Assembly: GCA_001189345.1 (NCBI GenBank)
Contig: LFKV01000037.1
Span: forward strand, 28,544 to 92,543
Length of the DNA stretch: 64,000 nt
Origin: Candidatus Paraburkholderia kirkii
GTDB lineage: Bacteria > Pseudomonadota > Gammaproteobacteria > Burkholderiales > Burkholderiaceae
Reading direction: 5' to 3'
The notes below the pieces were generated by a model, which was not told where the DNA came from, made no database searches, and saw nothing but the letters and a program-made list of their open reading frames with translations. A program made the position numbers and the translations under genes. Positions 8,848 through 17,904 of this stretch are shown piece by piece. How positions within the stretch are numbered: position 1 is the first letter of the stretch; each line of letters opens with the position of its first letter.

Positions 8848-9738
8848 ATGAACCCATCCTCTCCCTTCGCCCCCGACGCCCCCTGGCACATCGACCACTC
8901 GCGGCTCGCGACCCTCGCCGAGCGTCCCGCGCGCGACTGGACCATCGACATCGTCGACGAGACGGGTTCCACCAACGCGGACCTGATGGAGCAGTTGCGC
9001 GCCCTGCCGCGTGACAGCGTCGCCGCGCCCACCGTCCGCATCGCGTATTCGCAAACCGCCGGACGCGGACGGCGCGGCCGCGTCTGGTTCGCCGAGCCGG
9101 GCAATGCGCTGCTGATGTCGCTCGGGTGCGTGCTGAAGCGGCCCATCGAAGGGCTGTCGGGCCTGAGCCTTGCCATCGGCACCGCCGTGCTCGATGCGCT
9201 CGCGCGCCTGCCGCTCACGCCGTCCGCGCGTCCCGTCCTGAAGTGGCCGAACGACGTGCTGCTCGATGACGGCAAGCTCGCCGGCATCCTCATCGAGACC
9301 GCTTGGAACACGCTGAATGCGACGGCCGTGGTGATCGGCATCGGCATGAATCTGCATGGCGCCGAGCAACTCGCCGCCCGGGTCGACGATGCGAACCGGC
9401 TGGCCGCGTCGGCCGCCCCGGGCGCCGGCCCCGCCGCGCTCGCGCGCGCGTGGCCCGACACGAATCTTACCGACACGCTCGCCGCGCTGCTCAACGCGCT
9501 CGACACCGCGCTCCCGCGCTTCGAAACCGAGGGTTTCAAACCGTTCCGCCAGCACTGGCTCGACGCGCACGCCTGGGCCGGACGCGAGGTTGCGCTGCTC
9601 GATCAAGGCAGGGAAGTGACGCACGGCATCGCGTCGGGCGTCGACGACCGCGGCCAGTTGCTGGTCGACACGCCCGAGGGCCCGCGCACCGTCGCGAGCG
9701 GCAAGCTGACGCTGCGGCTGGCCAAGGAGCGTCCGTGA
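8848..9738 (+). CDS. birA: Biotin--[acetyl-CoA-carboxylase] ligase
   Basis: Joins biotin to the acceptor lysine of biotin carboxyl carrier protein via biotinyl-AMP. Of 296 residues, TGSTNADL (about 39-46), the biotin-binding loop GRGRRGR (about 72-78), KWPNDVLL (about 132-139) and GILIE (about 146-150) are all present, followed by the small C-terminal beta domain. There is no N-terminal DNA-binding domain, so it is the enzyme-only type. A -10-like TACAAT ends seven bases before ATG 8848, which would give a nearly leaderless mRNA. It overlaps coaX by four bases. Confidence 0.94.
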   Translation: MNPSSPFAPDAPWHIDHSRLATLAERPARDWTIDIVDETGSTNADLMEQLRALPRDSVAAPTVRIAYSQTAGRGRRGRVWFAEPGNALLMSLGCVLKRPIEGLSGLSLAIGTAVLDALARLPLTPSARPVLKWPNDVLLDDGKLAGILIETAWNTLNATAVVIGIGMNLHGAEQLAARVDDANRLAASAAPGAGPAALARAWPDTNLTDTLAALLNALDTALPRFETEGFKPFRQHWLDAHAWAGREVALLDQGREVTHGIASGVDDRGQLLVDTPEGPRTVASGKLTLRLAKERP

Positions 9739-10544
9739 GCGCTGCGCCGTATCTGCTGGTCGACGCGGGCAACAGCCGCATCAAGTGGTCGCTCGTTGAT
9801 GAAGCAGGCGCCGCGCTGGCGAACGGCGCCTTCGAGCACGCGCATCACTCGAACGCCGCCGACGAAGCCGCGCTCGACGCATGGTCGGATCTGGCGAAGC
9901 CGGCGAGCGCATGGATTTCGAACGTCGCGGGCACGCCGGTGCAAAACCGCATCCAGCGCCTGATCGACGCGCGCTGGCCGGCCCTCGCGCGCACCGTCGT
10001 GCGCGCGAGGGCCGAGCAATGCGGCGTGATCAACGGCTATGCGGAACCGTCGCGCCTCGGCAGCGACCGCTGGTGCGGGATGATCGGCGCGCGCGCGGCG
10101 TATCCGGGCGAGCATCTGCTCGTCGCGACCTTCGGCACGGCGACGACGCTCGAAGCGCTGCGCGGCGACGGCGTCTTCACGGGCGGCCTGATCGCGCCGG
10201 GCTGGTCGCTGATGATGGCCTCGCTCGGCAGCTACACCGCGCAGTTGCCGACGCTCGATGCCGTGTCCGCGCGCGAAGCGCTCAGTCAAACCCGCGGCAG
10301 GTTCGCCACCGACACCGCCACCGCGCTCTCGGCCGGATGTCTGCTCGCACAGGCGAGCCTAATCGAGCGCGCGTGGCATGACCTGAAGGCGGACTGGCAG
10401 GCCGACGTCCGTCTCGTGCTCGGCGGCGGCGCCGCACATGAGATCGCGGGCGCGCTCGTCGTGGCGCACACTCGACACGATTCCCTCGTGCTGTCCGGCC
10501 TCGCGCTCATCGCGCGCGACGCGACGGCGCGCCATTCTTCCTGA
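9735..10544 (+). CDS. coaX: Type III pantothenate kinase
   Basis: First step of coenzyme A synthesis: phosphorylates pantothenate, in this family without feedback inhibition by CoA. 269 residues from GTG 9735, which overlaps the birA stop (GTGA). The acetate/sugar-kinase/Hsp70-fold motifs are visible: [12 protein letters not shown] (about 7-18), SRLGSDRW (about 108-115), [10 protein letters not shown] (about 131-140) and GGLIAPG (about 149-155). Intact. birA-coaX is a standard Burkholderia pair. Confidence 0.94.
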   Translation: MSAAPYLLVDAGNSRIKWSLVDEAGAALANGAFEHAHHSNAADEAALDAWSDLAKPASAWISNVAGTPVQNRIQRLIDARWPALARTVVRARAEQCGVINGYAEPSRLGSDRWCGMIGARAAYPGEHLLVATFGTATTLEALRGDGVFTGGLIAPGWSLMMASLGSYTAQLPTLDAVSAREALSQTRGRFATDTATALSAGCLLAQASLIERAWHDLKADWQADVRLVLGGGAAHEIAGALVVAHTRHDSLVLSGLALIARDATARHSS

Positions 10545-10580
10545 TTTGCCGATCAACGGACCCAAGGACGGAGCCCACGA

Positions 10581-10826
10581 ATGCTGCGCTGGCTGATCGC
10601 CCTCCTGATTTTCGCCAACCTGCTGATGTTCGCGGTCACGCGCGGCGCCTTCGGTCCGCTGCCGGCCGCGGGCGCACGCGAGCCGCATCATCTGTTTCTG
10701 TTGCAGCAGGTTCATCCCGAAGCGCTGACGACGCGCGCGCTCCATCCCGAAGAAGCGTTCGATCAGCCGCGCGTCGGCGGACCGGCGCCGGCCGCGAACG
10801 TGCAGACCTCACCGCTCGGGCAATGA
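10581..10826 (+). CDS. Small single-pass membrane protein of unknown function
   Basis: 81 residues with an N-terminal membrane segment (MLRWLIALLIFANLLMFAV) and a short polar proline-rich remainder. It follows coaX by 36 bases on the same strand, with an AAGGACGGAG ribosome site before ATG 10581. Similar short proteins, some annotated as SPOR-related, occur after coaX in Burkholderia, but no SPOR domain is seen here. Function unknown; possibly a truncated form of a longer family. Confidence 0.6.
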   Translation: MLRWLIALLIFANLLMFAVTRGAFGPLPAAGAREPHHLFLLQQVHPEALTTRALHPEEAFDQPRVGGPAPAANVQTSPLGQ

Positions 10827-10851
10827 GCCGACGTTCAGCGCAATCGGCGGA

Positions 10852-11334
10852 TCACGACTGCGCGCGAACCTTCCTGAGCAGCGCGGTCGTCGAGCGGTCG
10901 TGCTCGAACGCGATGGCGAGCGCCTTGCCGCCCCAGCCGCGCACGAGCGCCGATTCGGCCAGCTTGTCCATGTCGTAGTCGCCGCCCTTCACGAGCACGT
11001 CGGGGTGTAACGCCTCGATCAGCTCCAGCGGCGTCGATTCCTCGAACTTCACCACCCAGTCGACGCTTTCCAGCGCCGCGAGCAGCGCCATGCGATCGTC
11101 CTCATGGTTGATCGGACGATCGTCGCCTTTGTCGAGCGTGCGCACGGAGGCATCGCTGTTCACGCCGACGACGAGCGTCGCGCCCAGCGCCTTCGCGTCG
11201 GTGAGATAGGTCACGTGACCGCGATGGAGAATGTCGAAGACGCCGTTGGTGAAGACGACGGGTCCGGCGAGCGTCGGACGGAGCGCGGCGAGCGCCTCGC
11301 GCGTGGTGATCTTGCGTTCGAAAATGGCGGGCAT
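10852..11334 (-). CDS. rfaE2: D-glycero-beta-D-manno-heptose 1-phosphate adenylyltransferase
   Basis: Makes ADP-heptose precursor for the lipopolysaccharide inner core. 160 residues forming the cytidylyltransferase-like half of HldE as a separate protein. The nucleotidyltransferase signature NGVFDILHRGHVTYL (about 27-41) and VKGGDYDMDKL (about 114-124) are present. MPAIFERKIT at 11334 is the usual N-terminus; the longer frame to 11415 would add an unrelated arginine-rich stretch. It converges with the coaX unit. Confidence 0.92.
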   Translation of the reverse strand: MPAIFERKITTREALAALRPTLAGPVVFTNGVFDILHRGHVTYLTDAKALGATLVVGVNSDASVRTLDKGDDRPINHEDDRMALLAALESVDWVVKFEESTPLELIEALHPDVLVKGGDYDMDKLAESALVRGWGGKALAIAFEHDRSTTALLRKVRAQS

Positions 11335-11420
11335 GGCGGCGCTCGATGCGGTGTTCCGAAAGCGCGCATTGTGCCACGGCGCCCGGCGCGGACTTCGATA
11401 TCGATGCGGCACCAAGACAA

Positions 11421-11450
11421 ACGGCCCGCCGGTTCTACCCAGCGGGCCGT
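11421..11450 (-). terminator. Rho-independent terminator after the ferritin-like gene
   Basis: A 9-base-pair GC-rich stem (ACGGCCCGC with GCGGGCCGT) 23 bases beyond the stop of the ferritin-like gene on the minus strand, followed by a short T-rich stretch. Confidence 0.6.
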
Positions 11451-11472
11451 CTCTACCTCGAAGCCCGATGCG

Positions 11473-12348
11473 TCAAGCCGGTTGCTCGGCCGATCCACCC
11501 GGCGCGGCCTGGAGGCGTTGCACCACTTCCTTGCGATAGCGGTTCAGCTCCCGCGCGGTCACGAACGAACGCTCGAACAGAATCGACAGATTGTGCAGGA
11601 TGCGCTCGACGACCTTTTTCTCCCAGCTGTCGTCGAAGCGGATCTGATCGTCGAGCCAGCGCTCGAGCCATTCGGGATCGGGCAGGCGCGACTGCACGGT
11701 ATCGCGCGGGAAGAGCGCCTGATTGACGTGCAGGTTGGTCGGATGCAGCGGCTTTTCGGTGCGGCGCGCGGACGCCATCAGTACGCCGATCTTCGCGAAG
11801 GCGGCGCGCGCCGTATCGCCCGCATTCGCCAGCGCCTTCTTCATGTAGCGCAGATACGCGCCGCCGTGGCGGGCCTCGTCGCGCGAAATGGTTTCGTAGA
11901 TGTGCTTGATGACCGGCTCGGTATGCCATTCGGCCGCGCGGCGATACCAGTGGTTCAGCCGGATCTCGCCGCAGAAATGCAGCATCAGCGTTTCGAGCGG
12001 CGGAGCCGGATCGAACTCGAAGCGCACCGCGTGCAGTTCCTCTTCGGTCGGCACGAGTTCCGGCCTGAAGCGCCGCAGATACTCCATCAGCACGAGCGAA
12101 TGCTTCTGCTCCTCGAAGAACCACACGCTCACGAAGGCGGAAAAGTCGCTGTCGTGATGGTTGTCACGTAGGAACATTTCGGTTGCGGGAAGAGCGGACC
12201 ATTCGGTGATCGCGTTCATCTTGATGGTCTTGGCCTGCTCGTCGGTGAGCAGGGACGCATCGAACTTGTCCCAGGGAATGTCTTTTTCCATATCCCAGCG
12301 GACGGATTCCAGCGATTTATAGAGTTCCGGATAAAGCATGGTGTTCAT
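11473..12348 (-). CDS. Ferritin-like diiron protein
   Basis: A 291-residue predicted four-helix-bundle protein of the ferritin-like superfamily. Likely metal ligands are visible in WFFEEQKHSLVL (about 76-87), CGEIRLNHWYRRAAEWH (about 125-141) and SRDEARHGGAYL (about 154-165), a pattern like acyl-ACP desaturase or p-aminobenzoate oxygenase relatives rather than iron-storage ferritin. An AGGGGTG site lies just before ATG 12348. Substrate unknown; intact. Confidence 0.78.
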   Translation of the reverse strand: MNTMLYPELYKSLESVRWDMEKDIPWDKFDASLLTDEQAKTIKMNAITEWSALPATEMFLRDNHHDSDFSAFVSVWFFEEQKHSLVLMEYLRRFRPELVPTEEELHAVRFEFDPAPPLETLMLHFCGEIRLNHWYRRAAEWHTEPVIKHIYETISRDEARHGGAYLRYMKKALANAGDTARAAFAKIGVLMASARRTEKPLHPTNLHVNQALFPRDTVQSRLPDPEWLERWLDDQIRFDDSWEKKVVERILHNLSILFERSFVTARELNRYRKEVVQRLQAAPGGSAEQPA

Positions 12349-12817
12349 AGTGCACCCCTGATGCCACTTATGCGACGTTATATCTATATCGACTCTCGGT
12401 TCACGCGTGCGGAAATGCCTTGTACGGGAACAGCCAAGCTTTCAATTCTACGCGGGATTCGGTCGGCCGAAGACGAAAAGCGACAACGAAGCGCTGGAAA
12501 TTGCGCCGCGGCGACGCATCGCGTCCCGCTGATAACACTGCACTTCCCTGTGCAAATGTTGCGTGTTGTGCGTCTTATTCTACCGTGTGTGAGGAGCGAA
12601 ACCTGTGCCTGAAGTATGTTCAAGTGGTGCCGAGTCTGCCGCCGGCACTACGCCGACCGCGCAGTATGGCACGCCGGCGTGACAGCCGCGCTAGGCGCAT
12701 GCCGCGCGAACGACGCGGCGCCACCTGCGGCCGGCGCGCGGACCGCGGCGCCGGCCGCACGCCCGTGCCAGCCGTCGAATCTCCGCGCCATTGCCCTCCA
12801 TTGGCGAGCATCTTCGA
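12349..12817. other. Intergenic region before the ferritin-like gene
   Basis: No convincing gene. It must hold the promoter of the ferritin-like gene; an AT-rich patch at about 12370-12395 (minus strand, with GATATAGATATAACG) is a candidate. The rest is GC-rich and featureless. Confidence 0.5.
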
Positions 12818-13663
12818 TCATAGCACGGCAGATCGGCGCCAATCCGCGACAGTCGCGTCGATCGGGGTCAACCCTGCCACGTGACGCACGCCGTCGTGGA
12901 ACTTGCGGCGCAGCGCCGGACTGCTTCCGCCGATCCAGCGCACCTGCGGCGGCAGCAGATTACGCAGCTCGGTCAGACCGTGCGCGATGGACTGCGCGGG
13001 CATCACCCCCGTGAACAACAGCGCGACGATGTCGATGCTGTGCGTCACGGCATCGACGATATCGTGCAGCGTCGTCTGCAGCGCCTCGCTGAACAGATGT
13101 TCGTGATAAAAACTTGCAAGGTGCCCGCGGCCCACCCGTTGCCGACGCGCGCCGACAGCGGCGGCGCCACGTCCAGCACGAAGCGCTCCAGACCGTCGCG
13201 CGTCGCGCGCTTCAGCAGGCCGAAGCGAAATTCTTCGTAGGCGCTCGCGCGCAGCAAGGAAATCAGATGATCGAGCTCGGCGTCCGGGACGTCCTGGCCG
13301 ATCCCCGAGCGCTCGGCGAGTTGCTGCAGCACTTCCATCGACTGCCCGAGCACCTTGCTCGGACGATGCCCCGCATCGAGCAGGCGCTTGACGAGCCGCA
13401 GCTTCGACACCTGCTCCTGCGGATAAAGACGCTCGCCGCCAGGCGAGCGCATCGGCCGCGGAAAGCCGTAGCGGCGTTCCCAGACGCGCAGCGTATCCTT
13501 GGTCAGACCGATTCCCTGCGCGATCGCGCCGATGCCCACCACCTTCGCCCCCGCGGCGCGCCTGGGCCGCGGGTTCGGGAAATTCCTCGCCATCGGAAAA
13601 CGGCTCCAGATCGAAATCCTGTTCGAATGAATTTGCCATGGACAGATCGATGGAAGAGGTCAC
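12818..13663 (-). pseudogene. Frameshifted MerR-family regulator
   Basis: A MerR/B12-binding-like transcriptional regulator in three frames. The start at 13663 gives an acidic N-terminus (SFEQDFDLEPFSDGEEFPEP). A G5 run at 13548-13552 then shifts into the frame carrying the MerR helix-turn-helix (GIGLTKDTLRVWERRYGFP, then PGGERLYPQEQVSKL). At an A5 run (plus strand, 13107-13112) the frame shifts again to FYHEHLFSEALQTTLHDIV and the cobalamin-binding-type C-terminus ending HVAGLTPIDATVADW. Both breaks are one-base homopolymer events, so either decay or base-calling error is possible. A start at 13593 could express the DNA-binding part alone. Confidence 0.8.
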
Positions 13664-13894
13664 GTCCGGATCAATGCAGATAGCATACCCGACAGGAGGC
13701 TGGACAAAACCCGGCGTCGTCCGCCTTTCATCATAGACAAAATCGAACGATCGGCGGTGCCGGCATGCCTTTCATGCATGCGACGGCTGACGCGATTCGA
13801 TGCGACCGAACGCATCGAAGGAAATCGACGAGCCCGGCGGCGCGTGGCGCGCTGCCGGGCGTTTCGTCGGAAGGAGCGAGTCTGAAGCGATGAC

Positions 13895-14671
13895 TTAAAC
13901 AGGCTTCTTGCGCGGCGCGGATTTCCTCGCGGGCGCTTTCTTCGCAGCCGCGGTCTCGGGCTTTCCCTCGCCTGCGTCCGCGGGCGGGTTCGCCGCGTCC
14001 TGACCGGCGGCGGGCGGATCACCGGCCGCGCCCGCCGGGTTCAGCGGGCCGGTCATGCCGGGCTGGAGCATCGCGAGATGCGCGAGCTAGTTGAACTGCG
14101 ACTGCAACACGTTCCACCAGCCGGCCGGATCGAACCCTAGCGGCGGCGCGGCGGACGCCTGCGCGCCCCGTCCCTCGCTTTCCGCGGCCGGTTCGGCGGC
14201 GGGCGCCTGCCCGGCCACCTCTTCCTTCGGCGCATCCGGCTTCGCGGCGCCGCCCATCGGCCAGCCGGCGGCAGCAGTCTTCGTCTTCGCCTTCTCCGCC
14301 GCCACGTTCTGCGCGCTCTCTACCGAGGTCTGAGCGAACGCGCCGAACGCGCGCAGCGTCGCGAGCGTCGCGCGCTGCACTTCGAGCGCCTGAATCGCCG
14401 ACTGCAGCATGTTGAGATTGAGCTTCAGCCACTGCTCGACGGCGCGCATGTCGGTCACGCGCTTGTCGAGATCTTCGATGTTGGTGAGCGGAGCGAGCAT
14501 GTCGGACATCATCGAGAGGGAGGGACCCACGCCTTGCCCGCCGCCCGGCATCGCGGCGGCGAACGGGTTCAGGCGCATCAGTTCCCACATCTTGCCCATC
14601 ATGCCGGCATCGCCAAATCCGGGAAAACCGGGAATCGTGTAGGGCGGCGTACCGCCTGCGTTATCGGTCAT
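13895..14671 (-). pseudogene. phaM: PhaM granule protein with internal amber stop
   Basis: PhaM binds PHA synthase and DNA and helps distribute polyhydroxyalkanoate granules. The first 194 residues from 14671 are intact (MGKMWELMRLNPFA, SLSMMSDMLAPLTNIEDL, DMRAVEQWLKLNLNMLQ). A TAG at 14087-14089 then stops translation after NVLQSQFN. Downstream in the same frame about 62 more codons read LAHLAMLQPGMTGPLNP and a lysine/alanine-rich tail (AAKKAPARKSAPRKKPV) ending at TAA 13895. That tail is the DNA-binding region in characterised PhaM, so a truncated product could bind PHA synthase but not DNA. Confidence 0.83.
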
Positions 14672-14710
14672 TCGACTCTCCTTGTTTCCTTGCGGGGGTG
14701 TTTGCGTGGA

Positions 14711-15549
14711 TCAGAACGGCGCGCCGCCCGGAAAATCCGGCGCGCGCCGCTCGCGCAGCGAGCGCAAACCTTCGTGCACGTCCGGTCCCGCGAAGCCCAT
14801 GAACTCCAGCGCGAGCGACGTATCGAAGGTCGGCCCCGCCGCGCGCAGCCAGTTGTTGAGCGCGTACTTGGTCCAGCGGATCGCGGTCTGCGAGCCCTGC
14901 GCGAGACGATTCGCGACTTCGATCGCCTTGGACATCAGTTCGTTTTCATCGACGGCGAGCGACACCAGCCCGATGCGCTCCGCTTCCTCGCCGCCGCTCA
15001 CCGGCTCGCACAGCAGCAGATAGTACTTGGCCCTTCGCCATCCCGCACAGCAGCGGCCAGACGATCGCCGCATGATCGCCCGCCGCGACGCCGAGCCGCG
15101 TATGCCCGTCGATGATGCGCGCCGACTTCGACGCGATCGAAATATCCGCGAGCAAGCCGGCGACCAGCCCGGCGCCGACTGCGGGGCCGGGCATTGCGGA
15201 GACGATCGGCTTCCCGCAATTGATCACGTTGTACACGAGATCACGCGCCTCGCGCCAGACACGCGCGCACGTCGAAGTCGTTCGCCATCTCCTTGACGAG
15301 CCCGAGATCGCCGCCCGCCGAAAAGCCCTTGCCCTCGCCGCGGATCAGCGCGACACGCGTGTCCGGATCGCGATCGATGTCGCGCCAGATGTCCGCGAGC
15401 TCGCGATGCATGTTGGCGTCGGCGGTGGAGAGGCCGCTCCTGTTGGCGCCGGTGCCGGGCATCACCACTTCGAGCACGCCATGCGGATGGCGGCGCAGCG
15501 CCAGCGACGCCAGCGACTTGTAGCCCGAATAGATGGAGAGATCGCTCAT
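14711..15549 (-). pseudogene. Frameshifted enoyl-CoA hydratase/isomerase
   Basis: A crotonase-superfamily protein in three frames. The start at 15549 reads MSDLSIYSGYKSLASLAL to [19 protein letters not shown] (oxyanion-hole segment). Near 15255-15275 two bases of a CG repeat are missing, and the frame becomes [19 protein letters not shown] (second oxyanion segment). Near 15031-15033 one extra base in a GGG run shifts again to [20 protein letters not shown] and the normal C-terminus. Probable role in fatty-acid or aromatic breakdown before decay. Confidence 0.85.
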
Positions 15550-15567
15550 GCCTTTTAGCCTGAAGGA

Positions 15568-15735
15568 TTAGCGCGCCTGGCAGATGCACTTGCCGTCGCG
15601 GATCTCGACCATCACGCACGCGCGCGGGTCGAGGCCGATGTGATCGGTGGGCGTCGTGCCGATCTGCCCGTCGGTGTCGGCAAAGTGCTCCGTGCCGCGG
15701 CGTCCGGCAAAGTGCAAGGCGAGGCTTGCGCGCAT
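15568..15735 (-). pseudogene. C-terminal remnant of an ABC substrate-binding protein
   Basis: A 55-codon open frame whose second half, GQIGTTPTDHIGLDPRACVM then VEIRDGK, resembles the C-terminus of LivK-type amino-acid/amide ABC substrate-binding proteins. Nothing else of the gene is visible upstream, where the fumarylacetoacetate hydrolase gene ends. The assignment rests on one short motif and is tentative. Confidence 0.4.
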
Positions 15736-15779
15736 CGCATCGGGCTAAACCCGTTGCGATGCGCGTCACGCCGCCATGC

Positions 15780-16764
15780 TCAATGCTCGGGCTGCACGAC
15801 CGCCTGATCGATCGCGCCGAAGATCGACCTGCCCTCTTCGTCGAACATCTCGATCTTCACGCTGTCCCCGAACTTCATGAACTCCGTCTGCGGCGCGCCG
15901 TGCTCGATGGTTTCGAGACAGCGCTTCTCGGCGATGCAGCAGTAACCGCGCTTCGCGTCCTTGTTGGAGATCGTGCCCGAGCCGACGATCGAGCCCGCGC
16001 GCAGGTTGCGCGTCTTCGCGGCGTGCGCGATCAGTTGGCCGAAGTGAAACACCATGTCGACGCCGCAATCCGGCTGGCCGACCTTCCTGCCGTTCCAGTG
16101 CACGGTCATCGGACGATGCACGCGGCCTTCGCGCCATGCGTCGCCCAGTTCGTCGGGCGTGACGGCGACGGGCGAGAAAGCGGTGGCGGGCTTGCTCTGG
16201 AAGAAGCCGAAGCCCTTCGCGAGCTCGGCGGGAATGAGATTGCGCAGCGAGACGTCGTTCGCGAGCATCAGCAGACGCACGCTCTTCAGCGCTTCGTCGG
16301 GCATCGCGGCCATATGGACGTCGGAGGTGATCACGGCGACTTCCGCCTCGAAGTCGATGCCGTACGATTCCGTCGCGCACACGATGTCGTCGGTCGGGTC
16401 CAGAAGATCGTCGCTGCCGCCCTGGTACATGAGCGGATCGGTCCAGAATTCGGGCGGCATTTCCGTGCCGCGCGCACGCCGCACGAGCTCGACGTGATTC
16501 ACGTACACTGAGCCGTCCGCCCACTGGAACGCGCGCGGCAGCGGCACCATGCACGCTTTCGGATCGAACGGGAACGTATTGCGCGCGGCCCAGATTGAGC
16601 GCCTCGTAGACTTCCATGAGCTGCGGCGCGTAGAAGGTCCAGTCGTCGAGCGCGCGTTGCAGCGTCGACACGATTCCATCGGCGATGGCCGCCGTGCGCA
16701 GATCGCGCGATACGACGACGAACTGGCCGTCGCGCGTGCCGTTCTTCAGTGTTGCAAGTTTCAT
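15780..16764 (-). pseudogene. Frameshifted fumarylacetoacetate hydrolase-family gene
   Basis: A FAH-family hydrolase, normally about 330 residues, acting late in aromatic/tyrosine catabolism. The first 58 codons from 16764 (MKLATLKNGTRDGQFVVVSR) are in one frame; after EALNLG, near 16585-16595, one base in a GC run is gained or lost. The rest continues in another frame: NTFPFDPKACMVPLPRAFQW, metal-ligand region FEAEVAVI, and GSGTISNKD. The remaining sequence looks family-like with no second break. It is divergent from the IclR-type gene, whose start lies 51 bases away. Confidence 0.88.
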
Positions 16765-16814
16765 AGAGCGGGGGTCGGTGACTTGAGATGACGTTAAGGG
16801 AAATCTATTTTACG

Positions 16815-17675
16815 ATGGTGGATCCCCTGGCTGTTTCCACGAGCTCGATGCGATCGATCCCATCCGCCACTTCCGACGACGAAGACACCCTCGACACGAG
16901 CGACGCCGCCGAGGAAAAGACACGCTCCGGCATTCAGTCGATCGAAGTCGGCTTCCGGCTGCTCGACGTGCTCACCAGCGAGCCGCGCGCGATGATGCTG
17001 CGCGACCTCGCGCAGCGCGCGGGCATGAGCCCGGCGAAGGCGCATCGCTATCTGGTGAGCTTCTTGCGGCTCGGGCTGGCGTCGCAGGACCCGGTCTCCG
17101 GCCGCTACGAGCTGGGCGGATTCGTGTTGCAGATGGGCCTGGCACGGCTCGCGCGGGTCGATGGCGTGAGGCTCGCGCGCATCGCGCTCGCGGAGTTGCG
17201 CGACTGGCTCGATCAGACGGTCGGCATCGCCGTGTGGGGCAATCAGGGGCCGACGGTCGTGCACTGGATGGAGTCGAGCCATCCGGCGAAGGCATCGCTC
17301 AAGCTGGGCGACGTGATGCCGCTGCTCTCGTCGGCGACCGGCCTGCTCTTCGCCGCCTACCTGCCGCGCAGCAAGACGCAACCGATGCTCGACCGCGAAC
17401 TCGCTGCTATGAAGCAGACGATGGCCGACGTCGAGCCGCTGATCGCCGATGTGCGCGAGCACGGCGCGGCGCGCGTCGAAGGCATGCTGCTGCCGACGAT
17501 CCACGCGTTCTGCACGCCGGTCTTCGATTCCACCGGCGAGCTCGCGCTCGGGCTGATCGCGCTCGGACACGAAGGCACATTCGATACGCGCTGGGGCGGC
17601 GAAATCGATTCCGCCCTGCGCGAGTGCGCGCGCAGCCTGTCGTACGAATTGGGGTACAAGGCCGAAGAGCGCTGA
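16815..17675 (+). CDS. IclR-family transcriptional regulator
   Basis: A 286-residue regulator with an N-terminal winged helix (about 38-95; GIQSIEVGFRLLDVL, then SPAKAHRYLVSFLRLGL) and a C-terminal effector-binding IclR domain (HAFCTPVFDSTGELALGL). ATG 16815 is chosen; starts at 16788 or 16848 are also in frame. It is divergently transcribed from the FAH-family gene with only 50 bases between, so it probably controlled that aromatic-catabolism gene. The regulator is intact although its presumed target is frameshifted. Confidence 0.88.
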   Translation: MVDPLAVSTSSMRSIPSATSDDEDTLDTSDAAEEKTRSGIQSIEVGFRLLDVLTSEPRAMMLRDLAQRAGMSPAKAHRYLVSFLRLGLASQDPVSGRYELGGFVLQMGLARLARVDGVRLARIALAELRDWLDQTVGIAVWGNQGPTVVHWMESSHPAKASLKLGDVMPLLSSATGLLFAAYLPRSKTQPMLDRELAAMKQTMADVEPLIADVREHGAARVEGMLLPTIHAFCTPVFDSTGELALGLIALGHEGTFDTRWGGEIDSALRECARSLSYELGYKAEER

Positions 17676-17797
17676 ATGCGCGTGTCGCGCGGGCAAGGAA
17701 CATCGGTCCGATCGCGCGTGTCGTAAACCCTTCCGCCCCAACCGCAACGCGCGCTTCTTTCCGCACGATGCCACTGTTTCCGTTCCACCGTCCTCGC

Positions 17798-17811
17798 CCG
17801 GCGACCGGCGA
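17798..17811. repeat. 7-base tandem duplication
   Basis: CCGGCGA repeated twice in the DUF3108-type remnant. Taking out one copy gives HRPRPASRPVPRRW, the expected type of N-terminus. Confidence 0.75.
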
Positions 17812-17876
17812 GCCGCCCGGTGCCGCGCCGCTGGCGGCGCTGGGTGCTGGCCGCGCCGATCGTCGCAGGCGCACAC

Positions 17877-17904
17877 TGGAGCGCGGTGCGTGGAGCGCGG
17901 TGCG
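17877..17904. repeat. 14-base perfect tandem duplication
   Basis: TGGAGCGCGGTGCG repeated twice in the DUF3108-type remnant. Together with the 7-base duplication upstream it adds 21 bases, so the overall frame returns but 25 residues between are read wrongly. Confidence 0.85.
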
